From: Phycomyces nitens
Lineage: Eukaryota; Mucoromycota; Mucoromycetes; Mucorales; Phycomycetaceae
Assembly: GCA_022702545.1 (NCBI GenBank)
Contig: JAHRBC010000001.1
Span: forward strand, 7,936,001 to 8,000,000
Length of the DNA stretch: 64,000 nucleotides
Direction of reading: 5' to 3'
Below the pieces are notes generated by a model. That model had not been told where the DNA came from and ran no database searches. It saw only the letters and a program-made list of their open reading frames with translations. A program made the translations under genes and the position numbers. This document shows, piece after piece, positions 21,901-30,733 of the stretch; position 1 is the stretch's first letter, and every line of letters begins with the position of its first letter.

Positions 21901-22800
21901 GATGGGATCGTACCATGACGATGGTAAACTCTTCAAAAAGAATTCAGCCAAGGTCGTGTCCTCGCTGTTGAACCCAGCCTTGTTAGCCTCCTTCAAGAAA
22001 CGCATGGAGTAGACCTCCACCGATTCATCGTCTCGGATTGACATGAACAGGATGCTGAGCCTGCTCTTGCCACAGGCGATGTTGGAGTTAAATTTCTCCT
22101 CCATCATCTTCTTGGCTTCCTGCCATGACTCAACCAAACACAGTTTTTCCTGCACCCAATAGTGGAAAGTCGCATGAAAAACCATGATTAATAGCTTCTT
22201 CCATCCTGTTTTTCCACCCAATCCTGATAGATTCAGAAAGAGTTCGTAGGCGACGGCAAATGCGTTCACATCCTCGTAAACCATTTCACCGGGAAAGTAC
22301 ACCATGTTCATGGCATGGATTTGGAACTTGGGTATGTCCCTAAGTGAGTACATGCAGTTCCCTGCTCCTTTGTATCCGCCGGGTTGCGAATCATCTTCCA
22401 ACAGCCTGTTGGTCTTCTCTTCCTCCTCCTTCATAGAAGCCCGAAATAACTTGAGTCTCGTGGTTAAGAGAACGGTCCTCTGTTGGAGATCCTCCTCAGC
22501 AAGTCTCTCTTCCTTGGACTGTAGTCCTGGTCTTGTGGCGATGTTGATCATCTCCAATTGGATGTTGTCCAACTCCTGCTCAGTAGATCTGATGCATTGA
22601 CGAAGAGAGTCTTGTTTGTACTTGCTCTTCTTCTCCTCATCGGTCAACTCCTTTGTAGAGGAGTTGTCCTCTTTCATCAATTCTGTCTTGTTGGACAAAA
22701 TTGATTCCGCCATCTCTACATCCTCAGTAACTGATAGTTGGGCTACCTGGTTATTGAGGGTAGCTTCAGCGGTAGAAATATTTTCAGAATGGTTGACCAT
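18937..22800 (-). CDS. Chromovirus gag-pol polyprotein (1287 aa to in-frame TAA)
   Basis: Starts at ATG 22,800, only 62 bp inside the 5' LTR. The gag part (about residues 1-500) has a capsid-like region, a Cys/His motif (CKFCKGPFTRGHTC) and a poly-Asn tract encoded by GTTGTT repeats at about 21,300-21,380. Protease is marked by MCDSGADTTC (near residue 562), reverse transcriptase by FSKLDLKNAYHSF and YVDDCILFS (near 898), RNase H by MQTDASLYGV and STNRREIYA. The frame ends in the integrase zinc finger: the His pair (HKMGHFG) is present but TAA falls before its Cys pair. Gag, protease and RT are in one frame, so no gag-pol frameshift is used. One nonsense mutation in an otherwise perfect, very young copy is the simplest reading; programmed readthrough is possible. 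Confidence 0.95.
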   Translation of the reverse strand: MVNHSENISTAEATLNNQVAQLSVTEDVEMAESILSNKTELMKEDNSSTKELTDEEKKSKYKQDSLRQCIRSTEQELDNIQLEMINIATRPGLQSKEERLAEEDLQQRTVLLTTRLKLFRASMKEEEEKTNRLLEDDSQPGGYKGAGNCMYSLRDIPKFQIHAMNMVYFPGEMVYEDVNAFAVAYELFLNLSGLGGKTGWKKLLIMVFHATFHYWVQEKLCLVESWQEAKKMMEEKFNSNIACGKSRLSILFMSIRDDESVEVYSMRFLKEANKAGFNSEDTTLAEFFLKSLPSSWYDPIFNNLSTGKEDVSFVKTIDQVTQAAKRVSAPRYNKGDKRKFLRESNNLFCSAHGGYTADHDEENCSQAEQGKRVRRELVYHDEARSNGNKPRNLGSKNLLYRATSTNQKPLVSNKTEDRRCKFCKGPFTRGHTCEAYYDVFPERRPENLAAGRNVAINMVTSSDGLNKSKWAPYNNNHHNNNNNSNNNCNNNCNNNRNNNSGGGVVYPGRSQIQDAMSNAMSSDPFDNEDCKLAEINGETYPSNKLLLTPIVIEGTKLMAMCDSGADTTCINQYTFNKYFAHKQIFPVQDVIKNFAHESSNYPERLGQTELLSVVYGDAPFHCTHQFEVVNFPNHIAAQADILLGTDIFEKLDIRMTGIAYRYPKEFEENYSELQDLNFDTNNYYNPENSNYGTESERQQFFQDISVAIQKNEDIKPGTFCNVPASEVRIPMKQDGTNCYIRQYPLPYKYMPEIQKQLNEWLQSGLVVPAEPSARYNSPLLVIPKKGDDGALTKLRIVQDLRRININISDSYKEDYAVNCIQDIFRKVAKPGMVFSKLDLKNAYHSFKVKESDQEVLSFTFENKTYKWQACCFGLKTITSLFCRVIKIILGDTEGVESYVDDCILFSTPAQHAQLVQTVINKLTAANLKLNVQKCKFFQTTIFTLGFVVGPGITKIDFRKLSNIQEWPICRSAEQVRKLMGTITFMRDYIPLSSKLTAPLDQLRYEPNVKEKWNNTHTECLEAIKQVLLSSAVLHAPDMSKKFYMQTDASLYGVSAILYQKAEDGRTKHIAFISKSLNKHQRLWSTNRREIYAIIFGLERFRPLLLGNPNLEIRTDHSALVYLYSSSYLSSNLQNYVDTLNEYGRLKISYIKGVDNTLPDALSRLYPPVEEDVQQKKEEDQVIRKMLKYIMIKRQNIEPDITSNYEVKKRGSHFTKRQIVHSKDKDLHILAVKLNNEQFKEATLDYLIPPLADRKLLVEEAHKMGHFGIEGIVQSLLSDGIYWSSMYK

Positions 22801-22862
22801 TTGACAGAATTTTTTCTCTTTTGATAATATTTTGAAAAGGGAAATATTGAAATTGAAAAAAG

Positions 22863-23089
22863 TGTAGCAAAATTACTAAAACACGATAAGTCAATTTTAC
22901 TTGATATTTATTTCTCAAAGTAAAAGAGAAACTCAAATTCTGTCTGTTGTAGGATTTGTGTATAAATACTTGACTGGGTGTTAATAGGGCTTTTAGATAT
23001 TAGTGTAACTTAAATCTACTTGAGTGGATTTTGTTACTTAGTTTTTGTTAAGCCAATTTGTAATAGTATTTAAAGGTGGTTTTACCACA
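22863..23089 (-). repeat. 5' LTR of the chromovirus
   Basis: 227 bp, same as the 3' LTR. In element orientation it carries TATTTATA as a likely TATA region. The GAAGC duplication follows at 23,090-23,094. Confidence 0.95.
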
Positions 23090-23094
23090 GAAGC

Positions 23095-23867
23095 ATCTCC
23101 AACTCAATTACCTTTGATTTAGGAATAAAATGCAGCTCGCTCTTTTTCCCCCAGAAACAAAAGAGCAAAAACTTTTTACGGCTATATTACAATACGGTTT
23201 GTCCTTTTTACACTTGGCAATCTCTGTAAGATATACACTTTTCTTTTCCAATGAGCTGATTACTCTGTTTGCTACAATGAGATTCGAATCATTTTTGAAT
23301 CATATGATTTGAATATGCCAAAGTTGATTTTCTATGGTAAGACAATTGTCTAATAATTATATTATTCTTCAACTAATTTTTCAGTACATATTCTATTGAC
23401 CTCCTATTACATATAGTGTTTATTTCCAGAGATCCCTTTCAGTATAATCATTCAAAACAAAAGGCATGGTATAGTAATTGACAAGCATAATATATACTTG
23501 CATGCAGTACAAAATAATGTACTAGGTTTATATGATTGCTTCTTTTTCTAACCACAATAAATTTTTAGCAATTGAATGAATGCTAAGGATCATCTAATAT
23601 ATATCAACGTAGTATTATTATGCGTGTATAGCTTATAACAAAGGTTTGTACTATATATGTTTTATAATATTAAATAGCATTAGTTTTAAGTATTTTTCTA
23701 TAATAATTGTGCGCAAAATATGGTATGAATTAAATCAAGACATTCTATAATAAAAAATAAACCATTCTTTCAAAAGAATGGTCGTAAAAGAATAGCAGAA
23801 CCCATTATCAAATAGAGTACTATAAAAGAGAGGTTATAGTGTATAACGGAAGCATTTTTGGTTGGAT
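23095..23867. other. Internal CACTA sequence between chromovirus and right subterminal repeats
   Basis: AT-rich, with no supported gene. Presumably the 3' flank of partner gene B within the CACTA element. Confidence 0.4.
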
Positions 23868-24241
23868 AAAAAAAACGGTAGTTATGTTACCAAAACGGTA
23901 GCAATGTTACCAAAGCTGTAGATAACTGCCGTTTTTTTAGTGAAGAAAAACGGTAGTTATGTTACCAAAACGGTAGTTATCTGCCAATTTTTGCCACTAT
24001 AAAAACGGTAGCTACTACCAAATTCGCCTTACACAGGGTCATATCTACCATTTTGGCCCACCAAAAAAACGGTAGTTATGTTACCAAAACGGTAGTTATC
24101 TGCCAATTTTTGCCACTATAAAAACAGTAGCTACTACCAAATTCGCCTTACACAGGGTCATATCTACCGTTTTTCCCCACCAAAAAATTGGCAGTTATGT
24201 TACCAAAACGGTAGATAACTGCCGATTTCTTAGCCATAGTG
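23868..24241. repeat. Right subterminal repeats and CACTA end, with a 119-bp tandem duplication
   Basis: Many copies of ACGGTAGTTATGTTACC and ACGGTAGTTATCTGCC-like words occur here. Two near-identical 119-bp units (about 23,946-24,064 and 24,065-24,183) lie in tandem and differ at a handful of positions. A partial third unit leads into the right CACTA terminus, which ends TTAGCCATAGTG at 24,241. The words are inverted relative to those at 11,216-11,500, as expected for element ends. Confidence 0.75.
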
Positions 24242-24506
24242 CAAAGGTAAGATATTTAATCCATTGCTATTAGATACTAAACATTTATCCACTCCTATAC
24301 GTTCTAAACATACTGAAACCTTTTGATGAAGATGATTGGATATGTTCAGAACATTATAAGTACCTATAAAAACTAAAATACTAAGTTTCACTGAAAAGAA
24401 CCAATAGATTTAGCTCACAGATTATGAAAATAATCACAAGTCCAAGAAAAAATTTTCTTTACTTTCTTCACAACAAACCCTCAGCTCTGACAATATTTCT
24501 TTTATT

Positions 24507-25099
24507 ATGAACAACACAGATAATTCAGTCATACAATTACTCCAGAGCATCCAAGAGACTCTGTATACTTTGCAGAAAGACCAGGAAGCAATCCAAAATG
24601 AACAACAAGTCACGAAACAAGAGATTGCATGCATTTGTAATGATTTGGACAAAATCATGTGCCCAAAGGAAGATGTTATTATCCCTTCCAATGTAAGTAA
24701 CTAATGAAACAATACTGCGCTTGACTAACTTTGAAATAAAAGACTTCCAATGGCACTATACCAAGACCAGTGTCTAGGATCTCTAAAATAACTTGGGCGC
24801 ATATTCTTAACATGATGAGCCAGGATCTTGGGATTGAAGTAAACTATGAAAACAAATCAACAGTCCATACGTGTGCAAAACTAGTATGTGATCAACTGGC
24901 CACTTTCCCTTCTGTACTGGCCCTTGGCTCTTTTTCTAGTTGGAAATCTATATCTAAAGAACACAAGCATGCAGCTTGTACCCAACATGCACTTCTCCTC
25001 AAAGAACAAGGAATTGACTTTACTAGATGCCACAATAATTGGGCATCTGTAGCAAGAATTGGTCAACTTTGGCAAGACTGTTGCAGAAGACAACAATAA
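24507..25099 (+). CDS. CACTA partner gene C: small coiled-coil protein, two exons, intact (180 aa)
   Basis: Exon 1 (24,507-24,692) and exon 2 (24,743-25,099) join across a 50-bp GT-AG intron in phase 0 and run to TAA without stops. Exon 1 encodes a coiled coil (LLQSIQETLYTLQKDQEAIQ) followed by a Cys-containing stretch. Exon 2 encodes a helical domain with W and C residues (SSWKSISKEHKHAACTQH and NNWASVARIGQLWQDC) spaced like those in partner gene B. No transposase lies beside it. It sits just outside the right CACTA end at 24,241 and before a second possible CACTA end at 25,657, so it may belong to another, non-autonomous element. The function is unknown. Confidence 0.6.
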
Positions 25100-25600
25100 T
25101 CAGTAAGTTATTAAACTGGTAAGAATATGATGATGATTATTATTAAATAATATTAACATTAACATTAATAATGACATTAAAATTGCTATAAATTAATAAT
25201 TATTATATGATATATGTATGATAAAGCTAAAAGATATATAGAATAAGAACTAATTGAATCAATATTATTGTTTAATAAATATATTGTTTAAAATAAATAT
25301 AATTAAGAACCAATTAAATCGGTATCATTATTGTAATAAATATATTATTAACCTAAAATATATAAAATGAAGAACCAATTGAACGAATTTTATTGTAATA
25401 ATAGCCAATTAAGTATAATATCATAGCCAAGTTAAACCCACAATGTCCAATTAAAAATGTTAAATAGCCAAGGATTACATAAATTAGAACCAATAGAGAA
25501 TGTTGTATAAAATCCAGGATGTGTTATTGGTGTATTAAAAAATCACTGTACATCTCTAATAAAGCGGAGATATTTAATAGTCCATAAATGTAATTTGTAT
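25100..25600. other. Very AT-rich spacer
   Basis: Runs of AATAATTAATAT-type sequence with repeated AAGAACCAATT words (near 25,245, 25,305, 25,370). No gene seen. Confidence 0.5.
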
Positions 25601-25603
25601 AAT

Positions 25604-25657
25604 GGGCCCGGTTTACAGTAAACCAGGCCCAGAACCGGGCCCTTTTTTCCTGTAGTG
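25604..25657. repeat. GC-rich palindrome next to a possible CACTA end
   Basis: GGGCCCGGTT (25,604-25,613) and AACCGGGCCC (25,633-25,642) are perfect inverted arms in an otherwise AT-rich region, with a second internal pair GTTTAC/GTAAAC. At 25,649-25,657 the sequence CCTGTAGTG reads CACTACAGG on the minus strand, followed by AAAAAAGGGCCC, resembling CACTA termini. A TATA-like TATAAAAGG starts at 25,661. No partner end was found. Confidence 0.45.
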
Positions 25658-25830
25658 AGTATAAAAGGAACAGGAACACAGACTAGCAACATCATCTTAA
25701 TTGATACCAACTTTTCTACCTCATTAAAAACCACACTATACAAAGTCTCACTTTACTTACTACGTCTCTTTATTTCATTACCTTTATTATCACATTTTAC
25801 TATATTCTTACCCTAAATACATCATGCATG

Positions 25831-27259
25831 CAGTCGATTTGGCATATAATTACAATGTGCTGCACACACTTCAACTGATATTTTATACCATTCTTTTTTC
25901 AAGACTTGCTTCGATTCTTTTAGATTCTTGAGCTGTGGTCTTCTGGCCCTCGCCATTCTTCAGAGGTAAGCCCAGATATTCTCAATTGGGCTGAGATCTG
26001 GGCTGTACGCAGCCCACTTCACCGCCTCCAGATCTGCATTCTTTTGATACTCTTTTACCATTTTGCTTCAATGACATGGAGCTTTGTCTTGCTGAAAGAT
26101 AAAAGAGTCGTCTTGCTTATATTCCAAATTGTTTTTAAATAGAATTAAGGTGTCTTGGAGTATATTCTTATACCCCATTGCTCCAGGCTACCATTGGTGA
26201 TTTCCATTGGCCCAACACCACCAGACCAGATACATCCCCAGACCATAACATATCCACCACCACTTTGGATTCTGGGACGTACACAGCCTCTGCTGTACTT
26301 CTCTGACTGAAGATCCCAGACTCGTACGTTCTTGCGCATTGGGAACATCATGAATGTCGATTCATCGCTCCAAATCACCCAATCCCAGCGTTGATTAACC
26401 TCTTTGGCATGCTGGGCAAAGGCAAGGCCGTTTCTGCGATGATACTCAGTGACCAGTGGCTTGTATACAGCTATACAAGACTTCATATGAAGAGTCTTTA
26501 TAGCAGCACGCATCATATCCTTGCAAACATATCTTCCCAGATTCACACTGTTAGGATTGGTTCCTAACAGCCTTCGCGCCACACTCCCGAAATGGATAAT
26601 AACTAGAAGACCAAATACATCATAGCTATCTTTAGACTTTCCTTTCTTGTACACCCACCCGCCACAGTTACCAATCATTATATTTAGACATATCTTTATC
26701 CTAGCTAGAAAACATATAAATACCAGTAGAGCTTGATCATGGAAAGATCAAGCGAACAACATCTTTTATTAAATAACTTATCCTTGAACCTCCTGTTTCT
26801 GTCTCTTGCCTTGTCTGCTTGGATCAGTTCCTGACACACACCCATTATGCTGATCAACATATCCAAACTGGCCACTCGATTTTTTTTATCTCTCTGCACA
26901 AAACACGCAAATCTCGCTCACCAAATATCCTTGAGGGTCCCTTGTGCCTGTGTATAGCTATCGTTCCAGTCTCTCTGTACCTTCGCATTGTATTGTATAC
27001 AGTACGGCGTGCTACATTATATCGCTCACAAATGGTTGACACTTTTTCTCCTGCTTCAAAGGCACCAACAATCGTTCCTCTGACTTCAATTGGGACCTTC
27101 TTTTGCTTGGAAATATTGTCAGAAATGTTTACTGAAGACATGGATAGAATCGAATTAAAAATAAAGGTTGTAGAAAAGAAGACAAACTGAGGTGTACGTA
27201 TTTTATTTAAAAAAAACTCGGGATTTCAAAGTTGTGCCATCCCGAAATCGACCCCTCTG
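25831..27259 (-). mobile_element. Decayed Tc1/mariner transposon
   Basis: The right end, read inward, begins CAGAGGGGTCGATTTCGGG next to a TA dinucleotide at 27,260. The left end at 25,831 keeps CAGTCGATTTGGCA, an eroded version of the same terminus. The minus-strand interior encodes a Tc1-type transposase. The element marks the border between the transposon island and the host genes. Confidence 0.75.
25915..27141 (-). pseudogene. Tc1/mariner transposase, broken
   Basis: From ATG at 27,141 the frame encodes a helix-turn-helix domain (STICERYNVARRTVYNTMRR) and then shifts frame near 26,880-26,900. The DDE domain keeps the first catalytic Asp in VIWSDESTF (near 26,366), the second in FQQDKAPCH (near 26,095) and the Glu in YSPDLSPIENIW (near 25,985). 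The conserved Arg after APCH is TGA (26,068-26,070), a direct CGA-to-TGA candidate because this Arg is strongly conserved in Tc1 proteins. Intervening sequence near 26,640-26,760 is disordered. Not functional. Confidence 0.85.
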
Positions 27260-28966
27260 TAGGTACAAGATGCTTTAAGTTATAAGCTTATATTTGTAGG
27301 TGTACAGAAATGGAGGCCTGTAAAGTGTATTCATGATTAATATTACTTGTTCACCAAGTAGGAATTGATCTTTGAATTGAATCTCGATATGAGGATCTAA
27401 TGATGTACCCTATAAAACTTGCAGTATACACTTGAATATTATTACTTTAAAAATACGATGCCTATTTTCTTTACCATTTGTTTTCTAAACACAAAACCTC
27501 ACAGCTCAACATCTGTAATACACACGGTTTTCCTTTCAATTTTTGTTTTGTTTTTTTTGGTCCAAAGACTTTGTTTCAATAAGCTTTATATTGTAATCCT
27601 TGGGTGTTTAGCACTGATTATAAGTTCTACTATTCTGTCTTTATGGATCGTGTTTTGGGTTCAACTTTTTGATAAATCTCAAGATTTGATTACCAATTCT
27701 TTTTTCTTTTCATCTAGAAACATCTAATTGGCTTAAAAATCCCGATAAATATCAATCTCCAGCCAAATTGTAATGTGTTTGGATTGATTTGGTGTTGAAC
27801 AACATTTTTGTATGCAGCCAAAAGTTATAATGTTAAGCTCTGCATGTCATTGCAAAATCTATACAATATATTTACATTGATTAAACATTTGTGAACAAAC
27901 AAGTATGATTGTCTGTGTCTACAAAACGGCTCTTTGGAATATTTCTCACTTTGGTAGAGTGATGTAAAGAATTGGTTGCCATGTCTCGGTTGCCCTCCAT
28001 GTTTTCCTCTCAATTTCATCCTACTCTTTTATTGCCATTGTGTGGGCTGTGGTGATGAGAGTATGAATATATTACTCCCCGCGAATCTCATTGTCAATAC
28101 ACAAAGCATAATGAGACAAAAGCTTTTTCCATTAAGCCTCGGTCATTATTCGCTTCCCCTCTTTTGTTTTGCTCCACATTGGCAGGTCTTCTCAACTGCC
28201 TTTGAATTTTTTTTATGCTTTCGAGGTCGCACACACTCCAGGAGAACCAAGAAAGGATTGAATATGTTATCTCTTTGCAAAAGCATGGCTACGAGATGTG
28301 CTGATTGGGTTCTCGCCATTGCTCCACTTTGGAAAAATATAAACCAAAACCAAGTCGTGTCGTTTGCTTCTGCTTCACAGCAATAGAGGATCAATTCTTT
28401 GAGCTCAAGGTCCCTACTAGAGAAAAAAAAGAAAGTGGCCACAGAACAGTAGGCCAACGTAAATAGTGCAATACACATTTAATCAGGGCAAATTCATTGG
28501 ACAGACACACACACGCTTATATTATATAAATATATAATATATATTTATATATTATATATTTAATATTATTGATCGCATTCATATCTTTTGTTGTCATTTC
28601 CAATAAATGGTCTGATTTGGGTGACCTGAATGCTCTACAGCATGAAGTTCAAGTAGTATCTTTAAACGATACATTCAATAAAAAAAAAGAAAACTCAAAA
28701 CCTTTAAAGCAGTATGAGGTGACTGCTGCGTTGAAAATTTTTGTGGTGAATCCAGAAATTTTTAAAATTGATTGGCGCTTTATTTACTGTCCGACAGTAA
28801 CAAATGACCTAGAGGGTACTCAATTCAAGGACCTCTGCGGTTACAGAATGCCAAATGAACAGTGTTACAAGTTTATAAAATTCTACTCGGTCTTTACATT
28901 CTTCTATTACTTGTTCTTTTCTCCTTTTCTCTCTATTATTTCATAAAATAGATATTTCTGCACCCA
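27260..28966. other. Spacer between transposon island and ZIP gene
   Basis: Contains open frames such as 27,455-27,727 (about 90 residues, two hydrophobic stretches) and 28,569-28,946, but none has recognisable motifs or convincing codon use. An AT palindrome-like run lies at 28,515-28,570. No supported gene. Confidence 0.45.
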
Positions 28967-30357
28967 ATGGCTAGCCAACATTACTATTGCCAAGCCTTGG
29001 CGTTCATTCTCTTTGCAGTTTTTGTACAAGCTCAAGGTAAGGACATAATAATGTCGCTTTCAAGTATTCTTTTGGGTTATATGGTATATTTATAAACATC
29101 CACACATATCTTTACAGAAATTTCAAATGAAATACCCGGTAATGAAGAAGAGGAAGACGAGTGCTCAGCCACTGTCATTGGAGACTACAATATGCCCATG
29201 CGTATTGGATCTCTCTTTATCATCATGGCTACCAGTGCAATAGGTATAATGAATTTAGAGTTGTATATTTCTTGGTTGATAACATTCTTATCTAATCTTA
29301 TTTTTGCAGGTGTATTTACGCCAGTAATAATACATCGTATTAAGCCCTACGATCAGGGAAGCATTCGTGATTGGCTGCTCACCATTGGAAAGTTTTGTAA
29401 GTTGCGATCTTTTGGCCTGTATTTCTTCAAGAGTCTGACGTCTAACAATAATGATATTTGCAAAATATCTAGTCGGAACAGGTGTAATTCTGGCCACTGC
29501 ATTCATTCACATGCTGCCCGAAGCCTTGAGCAACTTTGACAGCCCATGCTTAACTGAAGGGTGGAAATCGTACGGTGCTTTTGCTGGTGTATTTTGTATG
29601 ATCTCTTCATTCGCACTCCAATTGCTCGAACTTGCCGCCGTTTCAAACCTTGATCGGATCTATGCAAAGAGACAGGCCGAACGCGATACGATGGATATAG
29701 AAAAGACAGAAGTGTGTAGCACGGCCATTGGATCTGACGCCTCACAATCTACTGCCAAAGAAGCCCACGACCATGATTTTGGCCATGTACACAGTGCTGG
29801 ACTGCTGGAAGACGATCAGTCGTTTCGTAACATTGGCACCCTTATGCTTGAACTTGGAATTGTCATGCATTCTATAATCATCGGAATCACACTGGCCAAT
29901 ACCGGCAATGATGAGTTTATTACTTTATTGATTGCCCTTGTTTTTCACCAGGTATTTATTGATCTAGGTTTCCCAGAGAGAATATGTATTTACTGTTTAA
30001 TAGTTCTTTGAAGGCGTTGCTCTTGGTACGCGTGTAAATGACATGAACCATTCTAGCTGGTTAAAACCTGCATTGATGGGTGGTCTGTTTATGATTATGA
30101 CCCCTATTGGTGTAGCGATTGGTATCGGGATTCATTCTTCTTTCAATGCCAACTCTTCGTCGTCGATTCTTGCCAGTGCCATTCTAGATTCTCTTTCGGC
30201 TGGAATCCTGTTGTACAATGCCTATGTGTCACTCATGAGCTTAGAAATCAATCATAATGTCGAATTCCGTCGAGCTCCTTTTGTACGCAAGGCTGTCTGC
30301 TTCCTGTCAATGTATGTTGGGGCTGCAATAATGGCTCTGATTGGTAAATGGGCATAA
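28967..30357 (+). CDS. ZIP-family zinc/iron transporter, five exons (371 aa)
   Basis: Membrane transporter moving Zn2+ (possibly Fe2+) into the cytosol. Exons 28,967-29,036, 29,118-29,243, 29,310-29,396, 29,473-29,951 and 30,004-30,357 join in one frame; all introns are GT-AG. The N-terminus is a signal-like hydrophobic stretch (ALAFILFAVFVQAQ). About eight membrane segments follow, with the His-rich loop EAHDHDFGHVH between TM3 and TM4. TM4 has the ZIP signature VMHSIIIGITL and TM5 HQFFEGVALG, which supply the metal-binding His and Glu. C-terminal segments are intact and the length is normal for fungal plasma-membrane ZIPs (Zrt1/2 type). Divergent from the upstream island, convergent with the BAP31-like gene. 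Subfamily assignment is by motif only. Confidence 0.9.
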
Positions 30358-30552
30358 AACAATTGGACATGATTGTTTATTACCACATCTCTTCTTTCAT
30401 CTCTACTTCTCCATCCCTATACATAGTATATATTCTCATCGTGATACTCTAGAGTTATCAGATTCATTGTACCATAATACTCTTTTCTTCATCTACGCAT
30501 ATCTTCATCCTATATATTTGTCTATTATATATTAGCGAATATTATCAATCCC

Positions 30553-30556
<4 letters not shown>

Positions 30557-30585
<29 letters not shown>
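30557..30585. repeat. (ATT)n microsatellite
   Basis: Trinucleotide repeat downstream of the ZIP gene. Confidence 0.9.
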
Positions 30586-30587
<2 letters not shown>

Positions 30588-30733
30588 TTATAATAAAAGA
30601 AATAGAGTTTAAATAAATACCCTTTTAATCTAATTTTCAAGCAATAAATGTATAATGATAGATTTATTTTATTGACATATAACATACACGTATTTATATA
30701 GCATTTACTTAATGCTTAGTCATAGTTTTAGGA

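Larger units (their letters stand above)
17256..23089 (-). mobile_element. Young chromodomain Ty3/Gypsy retrotransposon (chromovirus), 5.83 kb
   Basis: Two 227-bp LTRs, identical by eye (17,256-17,482 and 22,863-23,089), are flanked by a GAAGC duplication and begin TG and end CA. The minus-strand internal region encodes gag, protease, reverse transcriptase, RNase H, integrase and a C-terminal chromodomain in a single frame, interrupted once by a TAA at 18,937. A G-rich polypurine tract abuts the 3' LTR. Identical LTRs imply very recent insertion. I found no tRNA-type primer site next to the 5' LTR. Confidence 0.95.
11190..24241. mobile_element. CACTA transposon with nested LTR insertions
   Basis: The left end begins CACTACGGCAAGA at 11,190 and the right end, read inward from 24,241, begins CACTATGGCTAAGA. 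Both are followed within about 50 bp by GGTAACATAACTGC, so the ends are inverted copies of each other. Inside lie a minus-strand Tnp2 transposase (15,352-11,589) and a plus-strand partner gene (16,039-17,066), divergently arranged. A solo LTR (14,146-14,525) and a full chromovirus (17,256-23,089) are later insertions; without them the element is about 6.8 kb. I see no 3-bp target duplication (flanks TCT and CAA). Ends and gene content are seen directly; that they form one element is inference. Confidence 0.65.

Noticed and set aside
23868..24241. CRISPR-like spaced repeats
   Set aside because: Repeats are 119-bp tandem units and short inverted words at a transposon end in a eukaryote; there are no uniform spacers.
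28515..28570. Origin of replication or terminator from AT palindrome
   Set aside because: Simple TATATA-type sequence common in these spacers; no supporting consensus.
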